From Spinellus fusiger (Eukaryota; Mucoromycota; Mucoromycetes; Mucorales; Phycomycetaceae), in NCBI GenBank assembly GCA_025094145.1, contig JALLLS010000061.1, positions 1 through 64,000 on the forward strand: a stretch of DNA of 64,000 nucleotides, read 5' to 3'. This document shows, piece after piece, positions 1 to 11,481 of this stretch. The notes below the pieces were generated by a model. The model did no database searches and was not told the DNA's origin. It saw nothing but the letters and a program-made list of their open reading frames with translations. Position 1 is the stretch's first letter. Each line of letters starts with the position of its first letter. Made by a program: the position numbers and the translations under genes.

Positions 1-447
1 TTCAGAACGAAATAGATAGGATATGTTCAACATTAAATAAAACACCACATTTAATCCAAGAGCTATAAATTTAAACACAAAAAAGCACAACATCTTTGTT
101 AAAAATAGAAAAATAATAGGAATTTTAAGTAAATCCAACTTATCTCGCTCAATTATGTATATTAAATTAAACCATAATTATATATAAAATCGTACTGTTC
201 TTTAAAGAAGAGAGTAGACAATATCTAATAGTATTATTCAAGGATATTTATGCCAAAAAGGTATTTTCTGAGAGTCCAGATGCAACAAAAGCAGTTATTT
301 TATCTACTTTTGTTAACTTTGGTATAGAAATTAAGCTTTCTTTATTTGAATATATTTGAATATTTAATATCCTATGTCTCCGGATATCGAACAATTTTCA
401 CAGAATTTAGATTCATTAAGGTTTTTTATCATGTTTCACTAAGAACA
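1..447. other. AT-rich intergenic, no gene seen
   Basis: No open frame with recognisable protein similarity and no RNA gene was seen. The stretch is AT-rich and ends at the TA target site of the first 1.2-kb TIR element. Confidence 0.6.
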
Positions 448-449
448 TA

Positions 450-1684
450 TACACCAGGAGATTATCTGGCCTTTAAGCGGTGATATTCCCCTCCTTTTAC
501 GTCACAATAAATTTTCCCTTCTATGGCTCTGTGTTTAAAATCAAAAGGTTTGCAGATATCCAGATATTTATTTCCTTTTGTGGATACCTCATTATCAAAT
601 TGTATTACCAATAGAATATATTGTTGATGAATAAAATTGTTTATTGTAATAGTATAGCTAATACTATAGTATGACTATAGCTACTGCCCAAGTGCATTCC
701 CTCATAGCAATAGAATCCACAACCTAAAAGCCTTGTGCTTTATCCTTGAGAGATAGATAACTATGCTCATTAGTATACCCTAGAGACCCTAGACAGTATA
801 GAAGACTACCTGAGACTGACTTGAAAGGAGTCTTTACTTGCCTAATAACAATACAGTGAGTGTCTTGTAGATTACAATGAGCTCAAGCCCAGATGAAGAC
901 ATTGCTTACATTTTTATCACTAGAATAGTCCTTGGTAGTGTCTATCATCTCCTTCTATTGTTTCTCTTTGTTAATAATAGTATATTAACTTGCTCAGTTA
1001 TGCTCATCTTGACAAGCAATTGGGTGTTAAGTTGTATGTGCAGTGTGGGAGATAACAAAAGGATGGGATTATCAAAACAAATAATTTTTCTTTCTCTATT
1101 CTAGTGACATATACACTAGCCCCCATTCATAAAACTCACAAGTCAAAATCCACGTCAAACAATTCACACTCTATTTGCCTTAGGCCTAAAGTCCAGTATT
1201 AGAAACAATACTTTGTTATCATTAAGCACCACTGTTAATACCTGTTACAATAACATAGTTACTGAAGTGATTATGAATATTGATTCAATGAATGTCTATA
1301 ATGTTCTTAATATAGTTGTATTTGGTTCTATTTTCTGGACAATGACCACTAGAGTTAATTCAGTGTGTTCTATAATAAATCATTCTTAAGCAGTGTTACG
1401 CTGCAAATACTGTGGGCTTAAAGATAACAAATTATGTTAAGAGAAGAATAGCAGTGACTGAGTTGTAATATTGAGGTGATTCTTGTTCTATTTCTTGTCT
1501 TTACAGCCAATTCTATACTTTTTAATTGCAAAGTCAATCGTCACTGCTTAAACAGGCAAGTAGAGTTTGAAATTGACCATTTAGACGGCGAAAAAGCTTT
1601 TTTAAACACATTAGCCAATCATAAGAATATTGCGATTTTATTCTCAGGATATTTCCTTATATATCCCAAGAATCTCCTGGTGTG
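450..1684 (+). mobile_element. 1.2-kb TIR element, copy E (oldest copy)
   Basis: The left end reads TATACACCAGGAGATT and the right end, reverse-complemented, TACACACCAGGAGATT, so the two ends form terminal inverted repeats directly flanked by TA (448-449 and 1685-1686), the target of Tc1/mariner-like elements. The interior aligns along its whole length with the copies at 11482, 13692, 34766 and 59228 but has many more substitutions and small indels, so it is the oldest of the five. No transposase frame is present; short open frames inside are not conserved between copies. It carries TTACGTCA at 497-504. Most likely a non-autonomous DNA transposon. Confidence 0.85.
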
Positions 1685-1686
1685 TA

Positions 1687-2289
1687 AATGTGGACCTTGA
1701 CCCAAGCAACCCTTATTCTCATATTCTTAATTGTGAGAAAAGATATTCTGATCACACCTTAATAATACAAGCCAAGTTTTTTATATCATCCTTCTGAAAG
1801 TGTTCTTAGATACTTTGGTAATCATTTGTCTGAAAAGCTGCTCTATTGTCTGAAAAGCTGCTCTATTGTCTGAAATGAGCTCCTTGCCACCTTGCGTCCA
1901 ACCTCTCTCTTGTTAATCTCAGTAAGAATATAATTACTCCCAATGATTCTCCCGGCTTTTTATTAGCCTATTTTCTTATATTAATTCACACTACGAAAAA
2001 CAACTACGCATTAGCCTCATGAGCAATGAGACAAGTAAAACCATCACTACTTTTTTTTCAATGTCTTTTGGTTTCTTTTGAAGTCTTTTATATGGTGTAG
2101 AAATTAAGATAAAAAGACAATAAAGAAGAAATGTTTAATAAAAAAAATCTTTTAAAGGTAAAGCTGTGGTCTGAATATAAAAACTCCCTAAGTATTTTCA
2201 ATTTTCCTGTATAATAATAATCGCTATAGAATGACTAATCTTTTTAGTATCCTGCCTTTATCTTCGATCCTAGTATAGACTCCCTCCGA
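1687..2289. other. intergenic, short tandem duplication
   Basis: No gene seen. A 20-bp unit (TGTCTGAAAAGCTGCTCTAT) is repeated head to tail at 1828-1867, followed by a truncated third copy. The rest is AT-rich. Confidence 0.5.
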
Positions 2290-2307
2290 CGAAGACTATG
2301 GCCAGAG

Positions 2308-3057
2308 TTGACCCATCACCCCACTATCATTAAGAAGTTTTTCCGCTTGCTGGATAGTTCAGACTACTCCTTGCAGTCTTTTATGCTTAGAGCATGTCTG
2401 CCCACAACATTCCTACAAGATACCTTCCCCAACCTACCTCCAAGACTTGATAATTTGGTAGATCCCACTTCTATGCTAAACTCTATGATCCCCACAGGCT
2501 TATGGATAAAATTGTCTCTTGGTGTCTATCGCACACTATGTCTACCTACATTGCACCCACCTTCTCTCTTTAACCCACCCCTACGACCAACACAATGACG
2601 GGACTTTTTGTTCTCTCCTGTTCACCACTCAGTTCACATCATTTGGTATAGGGTCTTGCACAATAAGATCTCTTGTCTCTCTCTCTTCCACCATACTTTA
2701 CCATTAACTTTCACTTCAGACACTTGTATTATATGCAAATCTGCCACGGACACCCAAGCCCATTTCCTCTATGAATGCCCACCCAAGTTTGAGGTTTGGC
2801 GTGCCTTTTGCATTAAATACTTTAATGCTATGCCCACCATTCCTGCTCTTGACCATCTACTCTGTTCTTTCCTTTTTTCTCTTCCCTGTCACCCCGATCT
2901 TCCAGCTGTCTCTCTCTTTAGCTGTATGATACTCGCTATCTGGAGACATCACCGGACTTTTATTTTCGACGCTACTCCTTTTAACCCTGTCCATGTTTTG
3001 ACGACAGCGGATCGCCTGGTCTCCAAACTGCAAGCCCAGTTGGACTTAGAAAACTAA
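2308..3057 (+). pseudogene. LINE-type reverse transcriptase, 3' end relic
   Basis: One reading frame runs from 2308 to the TAA at 3057, interrupted only by a TGA near 2596. Its second half carries the zinc-ribbon typical of the C-terminus of non-LTR retrotransposon ORF2 proteins: WYRVLHNKI, then CIICKSATDTQAHFLYEC (C-x2-C...H-x4-C) and VW, followed by the usual hydrophobic and W-rich helix (ILAIWRHH). The reverse transcriptase core and endonuclease are absent, so this is a 5'-truncated copy, the normal fate of LINE insertions. An A-rich tail follows the stop (3058-3125). The family assignment rests on motif pattern, not on a search. Confidence 0.65.
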
Positions 3058-3060
3058 TTA

Positions 3061-4800
3061 TTAAATTATAAAACATAAAACACCCCAAAAAACAATTAAA
3101 AAATAGAAAACCACAAAAACAAGAGTTGTGATATTTCCTTAGATAGTGAACTCACAATAAAAGCGAGCACCACTCCTATTCTTCTGTGTCCTTTCTATAT
3201 ATTTATTTTCCCACTTTTATATTTGAAGTGTTTATATGTTTATCCTAATCTTCCAGAAGCTCTCATAGGGTGGCTAGCATGCCTAATGTGCAAATATAAC
3301 TAAACACCTAAAATAAAAATAAAAACTGAACTGTATTCATTGATAAATTGCTACTACTATTACGATATTATAATATAGTGTATCAGACATTATGTCTACC
3401 TCATACAATAGTTTTTATTTTTTAATAATAAATAAATAAATATTATTAACTAATCAATGCATAATAGTTTTGTCAGAAAATAGTTTGATTAGTAAAAGGT
3501 ATTTAACTACAATATTAGGATACTATTTTCTTTATGGATAATCCTTATTTATTATAAAAACACTTTGTGGCCATTTAATAATACATTTACTATTTAATAA
3601 TTGTTTCTAATAGAGTACATAGCTCAATGATGGGGCTCTATTTTGAAATACCCGCCTAGTTCTTGGATTAAAACGCAATGGTAATAATAAATTATTATTC
3701 TCAACAAGAATGACATGATGGTGTTGTTTTCAACTTCTTAAGCTCATTTACACGTTATTTCTAGGCACCAACATTCTTAATCCATTGAAATATTGACAGC
3801 TATACTTATAAAGATGAGATGGAATAAGACAAATTAGAGGTAAAAGACATAAAAATATACACTTTACTACGTTACTAATTTTACTCTCAATAGCGAATCT
3901 GTCGAATGATTATTAGAAAAAGGATAAAGGATAATTACCATAGTCATTAAGGGTCAAGTGCTCCATACATCTGCTGTAGAATAAACACTATTGTTACATT
4001 ATATTGATACTTAAAATCTAAAATATAAGTAATGCCTCTATAAATACAATAAACCAATAAGCATTTCTATTTACTAGCCTTTGCACAGTTTTTTTCCCAT
4101 AGTTCTGATTGTTGGATTTCTGTTGGATTTATTTCATCATGTAATAATCATTCAATTCACAAGAGTTATAATGACACCATGTCATTCTGAACTCATGCTT
4201 AGTAAAATTCATCACATTTATATTATTATATCATTGTTAGGAATAAACACCTATTCCATGCCATGCCATGCCATTGGTGGAGTATGAATTCAACATGAAA
4301 AATCTCTTTCTTCTTCACTGCTATACACAAGGCCATAAGGTGACTTGTAATACCATAGCAAGCACCTTCTCTCTCAGAGTCACGTTCTTCTCCACTATTT
4401 GGAATAGATGTTCTCTATTAAAACGAAAGAGTTCCTGATACTGTTTGATAATATTTCATATTACCTGATAATGTCTAACACTATCCAACACTGTCTAACA
4501 CTTTGATTTCACTCGAGGTTACTTGACTATAGTGTTCGTGATAGCAGCCTACGTGTACCATGACGTCATGGGTCCCACCTCCGTAGACTGTGTGAGACTG
4601 TAGTTGTGAGTAATTTAGGCAAAAGGCAAAAAATAATCGTTTGCATTTATTGGTGTGCAGCTTCTTTACTGGTTTACTTTTATAATCAGCCTCACTTTAT
4701 TACTCTAGCAGGTAACTTCTGTTGGACTCAGTTTCTGTTTCTCTGCCCGAGACCAAGCGTGGATGACGCTGTCTAACGATGTTCAGCATATTGAGTAGAT
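3061..4800. other. AT-rich intergenic, PP2C upstream region
   Basis: No gene seen. Very AT-rich to about 4300, then less so towards the phosphatase start. A palindromic cAMP-response-type site lies at 4561-4568. Confidence 0.5.
4561..4568. promoter_or_regulatory. CRE/ATF palindrome TGACGTCA
   Basis: A perfect TGACGTCA sits 234 bp upstream of the phosphatase ATG. This is the binding site of bZIP ATF/CREB factors. The same core occurs close upstream of UBC9 (9892) and USP7 (20755). Function is inferred from motif and position only. Confidence 0.45.
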
Positions 4801-4801
4801 C

Positions 4802-6337
4802 ATGGGCCAAACACTTTCAGAACCCGTTGTCGATAAGACCTCCCACAGTGACTTTAACAAGCATCTTGCTTTTGGTGTCTCATCTATGCAAGGATGGAGA
4901 CTGAGTATCCTTTTTATTATTATTGTTGTTGTTGTTCTTTTTAAATAGAACCACTGTGTATTAGTTGAGTCTATGTTTATGTATGCCCTTGACTCTCTCT
5001 ATCAGCCATGGAAGACGCCCATGCCACTCTTTTGAAGTTGGAAGACTCTGACGCCAGTTTCTTTGGTGTTTATGACGGTCACGGTGGTAAGTTTCTTCTA
5101 CTGAAGTATAGTTATGGTTATAGTTATAGTTGTGGCTGTGGCTGTAGCTGTGGTTATGGTTATGGCTGTGGCCGTGGCTGTGGCCGTGGCTGTGGCTATC
5201 ACTATTCTTACAATTCTTATTATCACCATGTACTAATGCCCATCACCATGATTTAGGTGCCACTGTGGCTCAGTACACAGGAAAAAGACTTCACCGTAAA
5301 GTATATGACAGTGAATTCTTTGCCAAACAGCAGTATTCGGAGGCCATGCGTGATGCTTATATGAACATGGACAAGGAGCTGAGAGAAGACAGTAACTATG
5401 CTTTTGACCCCTCAGGCTGCACTGCTGTCTCTGCACTGGTAACTCCAGATCAGCGTATTCTTGTGGTAAGTTCTCTATAATTATTAAATAAGAACATACA
5501 TTCATAACAATCACTAGGCCAATGCTGGTGACTCAAGATCCATTATCAGTGTCAATGGCAAGAGCAAGGCCTTGTCGTATGATCACAAGCCAGTAGATCG
5601 ATTGGAATCCCAGCGTATTATTGCTGCTGGTGGATTCGTTGAGTTTGGTCGTGTAAATGGTAAGTAAGAATAGCGTGTAATGGGTTTACTGACTTCTCTT
5701 CTTATACTAGGCAACTTGGCTTTGTCGCGTGCCATTGGTGATTTTGAATTCAAGCGCAATGAACATCTTTCAGCAGAAGAACAGATTGTCACATGTAAGT
5801 CTTTTGTATATCAGCTCTTATTCATTTTGTAGGTAACCCTGATATTATTGAGCACGCAATCACAGAAGAAGATGAATTCTTTGTTTTGGCATGTGATGGT
5901 AAGACAATTATTGCTGCAGTATAATAGAACTCATCCGTATGTCTCTAGGTATCTGGGATTGCATGACAAACCAAGAAGTAGTGGACATGGTACGCCAGGA
6001 ACTCGCTGAGAAGAGACCACTCGAGAAGATCTGTGAGCTGATAATGGATCACTGCCTCGCACCTGATAGTGATGGTGGTGGAGTGGGTTGTGATAACATG
6101 TCTATTATGATCATTGGCATTCTTCATGGCAAGACAGTAGAGGAATGGCACACTTGGATGGCCTCACGTGTTGCTGGTGTCAAGAAGACAGACTCTCTTG
6201 GAAATACACAGGAATTAAAGGCATTTGAAGATAAAGCCATAAAAAAGACTCCTACAGCAACAGAGGGAGAATATGAGGATCAGTCTGACGAAGAGTCCGA
6301 AAGAGAGTCCAAAAAAGAGTCAAAGCCTGCTGCTTAA
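4802..6337 (+). CDS. PP2C-family Ser/Thr protein phosphatase (Ptc2/Ptc3-like)
   Basis: Metal-dependent (Mg/Mn) protein phosphatase that dephosphorylates phospho-Ser/Thr; yeast Ptc2/3 act on stress MAPK and checkpoint kinases. Exons: 4802-4904, 5006-5086, 5257-5465, 5518-5659, 5711-5794, 5833-5898, 5949-6337; every junction keeps frame and gives 357 aa. Family motifs in order: GWRLTMEDAH (about residue 31), the metal-binding [31 protein letters not shown] and the C-terminal GCDNMSIMI. The tail after residue 300 is acidic and Lys/Ser-rich, as in Ptc2/3. Intron 5 is only 38 nt. Intron 2 (5087-5256) is a hexanucleotide-repeat tract without an in-frame stop until its terminal TAG. The next gene, tad2, converges on it 259 bp downstream. 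No myristoylation claim is made beyond the MGQ start. Confidence 0.93.
5104..5205 (+). repeat. imperfect TGTGGC/TATGGT hexamer repeat inside PP2C intron 2
   Basis: About 100 bp of degenerate TATAGT, TGTGGC, TATGGT and CGTGGC units. Read in the exon frame it would encode alternating Cys/Gly/Tyr/Arg-Gly. It lies wholly between a good donor (GTAAGT at 5087) and acceptor (5256). Confidence 0.8.
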
Positions 6338-6378
6338 TCAACGCTAACTGTAACTCAACAGGCTCCAATGCATGCTAT

Positions 6379-6440
6379 GTGTGTATGTATGTGTGTATGT
6401 ATGTATGTATATATATATATATATATGTGTGTGTGTGAAT
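6379..6440 (+). repeat. GTAT/TA/TG microsatellite
   Basis: Runs of GTGTATGTATG, then (TA)n, then (TG)n lie in the 3' flank between the convergent phosphatase and deaminase genes. Confidence 0.9.
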
Positions 6441-6596
6441 ATTATGGATGATAGGAAGTTGACCAACATTCTATAGTAAACCTATATACTATGCCTATCT
6501 CTACGCCTTTATTTCCTGTTCCAAAATGCTTCAAATAACAAACATTCTATTGTTAATCGCCTTGTTGGCCATTGGGAATCCTTATGATCATGGATT

Positions 6597-7325
<729 letters not shown>

Positions 7326-7986
7326 GATGCATGTTCTATAAGGTAGGCCATGATCTCGAGATGGTTGGTTTGGGACTTGCTTCAGAAACAGTCACTCCTC
7401 CCTCTACACACCAGGAGATTTTTCGGGTCTTTAAAGGTGCACAGTATTACCTGTTACGTAATATTTTTTGCCCTTTTATGGAACTGTGTTTAAAATCAAA
7501 GGTTTGCAAGTATCTGTAATAAAGGGCACTGTAGTTATCAACAAGACCACTAGAGAGATGAGTCTGTAGTAGTTTGGTCTCTAGCAGGGACTAAAAAATA
7601 GAGTATTAGTACAAAGGCTGGTCTAGGGAAATCAAAGAGGGTACATGAACAGGAACACAACACACGATTTGATCACAGCGGGTAACTAGGCAACTGTTCT
7701 TTAAGCAATTCTTTTCTTTCTAAAATGTTGTTGTAGTCTGCATTACTTTGGTAGTTCTGATTAAGCAATTGACTTGTGAAAAATCTTTTTATTCTCTTCT
7801 GCTCGAATATTAATACTTGCTAATTACACTGTCTGTTGTTCTTCATAACTTCTATCCTCTTTATTTTGTTTACCTTTGTCTGGCATATAAACCAACAGTT
7901 GTGATCTGGTAAGTGTTTGTGTATGTTTATTGTGTCTGACATGTTAGTCAGTTTCTATTGTATATGATTTTACTATAATAAACCCA

Positions 7987-8570
7987 ATGGATCCATTACA
8001 AAAGCAAAGACGAGAAGAAGGTGCCAGTGCAAGGGTAATACGACACACACACAGAGTACATTAATACATTTTGAACTTATTGTTTTTACTATTATTTTAT
8101 TATTAAAAAGAGGTATTGGCACCTGAAAGGATTAGAGTACGATCCTACCAAACTGCCAGTTGCTGCCTATGGCACAAGAATAAAGGTAAAAGATGCTGCC
8201 AAATTTAAAGGCCATTGTGTTGGTTTGACGAGAGTTTTATATCAATCATTGAAAAAGAGACAAAAGGGTGGAGATATTCTTATGGTTGATGTTGATAAAT
8301 TTCGAACATAGAGGGTAAGCATTATTGACCTCTTACCCAATATAAAAAGCTCCTCTAACAGTTACTCTTATTTTTGTTCTCAAGATCTGCCATACTTGCA
8401 ACACAGACAGCCTCACTGAGGTATTAGTGAATTTCAACAATATCCACGCTTGCTAAAGTTATGAAATGGTTTAGAGCAAGGATATGAATGCATCAAAGAA
8501 TATCTATACAATTACAGAAGAGTGTTTAAAGGGTCTCCACCGACCAGTTCCATTCTGTCGAGAAGCATAG
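7987..8570 (+). pseudogene. Fanzor (eukaryotic TnpB-like nuclease), decayed C-terminal half
   Basis: Pieces joined by plausible introns (8035-8110 and 8315-8384) read as one protein: YWHLKGLEYDPTKLPVAAYG, GHCVGLTRVLYQSLKKR, DILMVDVDKFRT, a stop (TAG 8309-8311), then RICHTCN, HAC, and SKDMNASKNI, ending GLHRPVPFC. This order, a DEFxTSxxC-like motif, a Cys-x2-Cys ribbon, and a RuvC-III segment [RK]DxNAxxNI, is the C-terminal signature of TnpB and Fanzor proteins. Fanzors are RNA-guided DNA endonucleases carried by eukaryotic transposons. Three in-frame stops and the absence of the N-terminal half and RuvC-I/II show it is dead. Family identification is by motif memory, not by a search. Confidence 0.65.
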
Positions 8571-8593
8571 ATATTCTTTGATGCATTCATATC
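8481..8593. repeat. 27-bp perfect inverted repeat at the Fanzor relic 3' end
   Basis: 8481-8507 (starting GATATGAATGCATCAAAG, which encodes the RuvC-III DMNASKN motif) is perfectly inverted at 8567-8593, with a 59-bp spacer. This looks like a local fold-back duplication at the end of the coding relic. Confidence 0.9.
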
Positions 8594-8991
8594 ATATATC
8601 GCCACATCGAAAGTGGTTTCCTTCGGGATTCAGATATTTACAGGTAAATCTACATAATAATCTTTATTTAAGAACTAACATGAATACATTTCACTTTTTT
8701 TGCTCCTTTTCAAATCAATGTCATTTTTAAACACTTGTATCTCGACTATTTCCTTTTATATCCTAAAGACCTTTTGGTGTGTACAAAGGAACGTCTACAA
8801 TGGCTCACTACAACTACTTTCCTTACACTTTCCTTGCTATAAATCCTTACAAGAAAATAGCTCACTAAAAATAAGAGAGATCTTTGTGGAAATGAATATA
8901 TTCACAAAAAATGTCTTTTTGTATAAATACACAAAAGAAAGAGTATGGTAAATAAGCTGAGGATTTTCTTTTGTAGAGAAAAGAATATTAT

Positions 8992-9831
8992 TTATGTGGG
9001 GCGGTTCAATACCGCCTGTTCTTTGACTCGTCTTTCGTATTCTTTCTTGTCTTTTCTATAGAGCAAAATATAAGCTACTGATATATGCCTGTGTACATGT
9101 GTATACATCTGTGGTTATGAATTGATATTACCTAAAGAGTGCATAGGCATCATGTTGGGCAGGACTATCTGGGTTGGGATCGTTTAATAAGTCCTGAATG
9201 CCCAACAGAATCTACAAAGAGTGGGTTGTTCAGTGTGTTAGTAGTGAGTGTGGACATGGAGCCAAAGGATTGATATTAATTACCTGTTTGACTGTAATAG
9301 CAGGCTTCCAACCATCATCATCGCTTAATATTGATAGGCATACAGTGCCAGAAGGATAGACATTGGGATGGAAAAGAGGAGGAGTGAATTTACCTAATGA
9401 ACATTAAGACACAAGTATTCAAATAGATATTCCCTACATTTTGGTGGTTTGCTAGGATACTCTAATGATATAAGGGATTGTGTCAATACAACTACTACTC
9501 TTTCTTAGTTTAGTTGATTTCACTTACCTTCTGGAAATGCCAGTGTTATCTTGTAAATTCCATTTTCCCAAGCAGTCTACCATGAAGAATAAGCACACAA
9601 AGGATGGGTGTGTGTGTTCTTTCTATATCTCTTACGTTTTCTTTTCCAGGAATACCACATTTCCAGTTCATTAAATCTAGTGAGTTGTCCTCATTTTTTC
9701 CTGGTCTAGCCCAAAAACCCTAAAGTCAACTTAGAAAAAGAATCTCTATGAATATTATCTACATGAGGATGATCTTTTCTCCATTGTTTTCGCTCTTCCA
9801 TGAGCCTTGCTCGTGCAATACCAGAACTCAT
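8992..9831 (-). CDS. UBC9: SUMO-conjugating enzyme E2
   Basis: Carries SUMO as a thioester and transfers it to lysines of nuclear proteins. Seven exons: 9831-9763, 9719-9636, 9576-9528, 9461-9438, 9393-9284, 9211-9132, 9055-8992; 159 aa, the usual Ubc9 length. Diagnostic are the N-terminal [20 protein letters not shown], the loop [35 protein letters not shown] with the catalytic Cys at residue 94, and PNPDSPAQ. It is Ubc9 rather than a ubiquitin E2 because of the HPxGFxA start and the [13 protein letters not shown] segment. Exon 4 is a 24-nt microexon. A TGACGTCA site lies 60 bp upstream of the ATG. Confidence 0.96.
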
Positions 9832-9891
9832 GACAGAATAAGAGTGAATAAGTATAAGAGCAAACACTGCATTATCACTCCATGTGTATAT

Positions 9892-9899
9892 TGACGTCA
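9892..9899. promoter_or_regulatory. CRE/ATF palindrome upstream of UBC9
   Basis: A perfect TGACGTCA lies 60 bp before the UBC9 start codon. The role is inferred. Confidence 0.45.
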
Positions 9900-10998
9900 C
9901 AAGCAGTCACTAAAGGCAAGGCACACTGCATTACCATGGTTTGCTGTAAATTGGTATTCCTTCTATTGTTTTTAGAATAATGCAATCGATAAAACAATGA
10001 TGAAAAACAATATTTGTATAGAAACACTGTTCTTTTCTTAGGGAGTGTTTATAAATCAGTTAGTACAGATTGCTATTGAATAGATATTCTAAAGAGTGAC
10101 TACTCTTTGAACAAACACATTAGGCACTTGGATTGATTGGCACACACTGCCTATTCAATGAGTATGATCTTATTAGAAAATAGAATGCATTTCGCTTCCT
10201 AATGATTAATAGTCCTCACCCGCCCCTTTGAAAATATCACTTTGTTTCTCAGATAGAAGTATCAATTTCTCTGAGTTAATATGGCAGAATGGGATTTATC
10301 AATGGCACAATAAAAATAGAGTAAAATGAACTAGTTAATAAATATTAGATGATGCATAGAAACAATGATCAATCAACAATCAAAGAAAGAAAAAGGAAAT
10401 AACTATGAATAAAACTTCCCAATGAAAAACAGATTCCAATGATGAAAGAGAGATAGTAGATATACTTAAGTGATTATAAATTGCCACTACATGGAGCAAT
10501 TCTAAATAGACTCTATTTCAATAGATAGTATTATATTTATATGCTTGAAGAATTGTCTACAATATTCATTAATATACTTCTCATTGTCTATATTTAATAT
10601 ATACCTGTCATCCTGTTGAAAAACCCAAAAAACAAAACAAAACAAACAAGAGGTGTGTTTTGTTTGAATTAAAAGGATAGATTTCTCAAAGTTTCATTGC
10701 ATGAGCTTTGGTCTACTAATATACATACTTTTGTCTATGCTACAAAAATCCAAGTTATACAATAATAGCTTCTCAGTAAATTCAGGGATGAATTTCCTTT
10801 CCTTGTCCTATGTGTGTTTCAGGGGAAGAAAAACCTTCACATTTACAACAATCCTATCTATTAAATCTCAATGGTTATTAATCCTTCAAAGTATATTCAA
10901 CTGACAAAAGAGTACACAGCTATCAAACGTAACTCTACTCAGAAACTCACAGTCTCCTCTGCATTCAATAGAAAAGCAATTACTCTAACCAAGTTTTA
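9900..10998. other. AT-rich intergenic, no gene seen
   Basis: No supported coding or RNA feature. Only short unstructured frames are present. Confidence 0.5.
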
Positions 10999-11162
10999 GA
11001 GCATCTCCAACAGACTATCTATTGGATCCTCCAAGATATAGATATTTCTTTAGTTTGAGTTCCAGCAGTTTATTCTGGAGATTTTGGTCAAATCTTTGAG
11101 CCTTTCTATTTCATTATTTTGATTCAAATGAACAGTCGATAGACAGTCTGTTGGAGAGGCTC
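10999..11162. repeat. 164-bp inverted-repeat (MITE-like) unit
   Basis: Left end GAGCATCTCCAACAGACT continues to ATCTAT. The right end is its inverted copy with two mismatches over about 24 bp. No target-site duplication is evident in the flanks (TTA on the left, CTG on the right), so it could be a decayed MITE. A minus-strand open frame (11310-11050) runs through it but resembles nothing known to me. Confidence 0.6.
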
Positions 11163-11481
11163 CTGGTACTTCTTTTTCAATTGTTACATTAAAACTCAAA
11201 ATTCCATAAAGAGCTACTCCTGATACATTTACTCTTGTTCTTGATGAATAAACACTTGTCGATGTTACTTTGTTACAGACAAACAAACATGTAATTTCCA
11301 TTCCAGACAACTCTTGTCATTTTCATGAGGAACATACGCTATTGTTTTGTTTAAATTTTAATGTGATCCGTTACTTTACTATCTTGACGTTAAGTTGTGA
11401 CTGTAAGAGAAACGGAAGACACAAAAGATGATTACTGGAATCTCACTCATCCATTATTTCTGAGAGACATTTCTCTTTGTA

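Larger units (their letters stand above)
7407..8781 (+). mobile_element. TIR element, copy F, carrying a Fanzor relic
   Basis: Left end TACACACCAGGAGATT and right end ...TTTTGGTGTGTA are inverted repeats (9 matching bases, then about 8 of 13) flanked by TA at 7405-7406 and 8782-8783. The first roughly 110 bp align with the left end of the 1.2-kb elements, for example 59228-59340, and the last roughly 35 bp align with the right end of copy E (1645-1684). The interior differs: instead of the shared non-coding core it contains the Fanzor relic at 7987-8570. The ends therefore place the Fanzor gene in the same transposon family as copies A-E. The boundary at 8781 is less sure than the left one because the right TIR is imperfect. 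Confidence 0.65.

Noticed and set aside
1476..1700. 74-codon open frame at the right end of element E
   Set aside because: It is not open in copies A-D and runs out of the element end; no protein similarity.
11050..11310. 86-codon minus-strand frame across the 164-bp inverted repeat
   Set aside because: Includes the repeat arm itself and shows no family motif.
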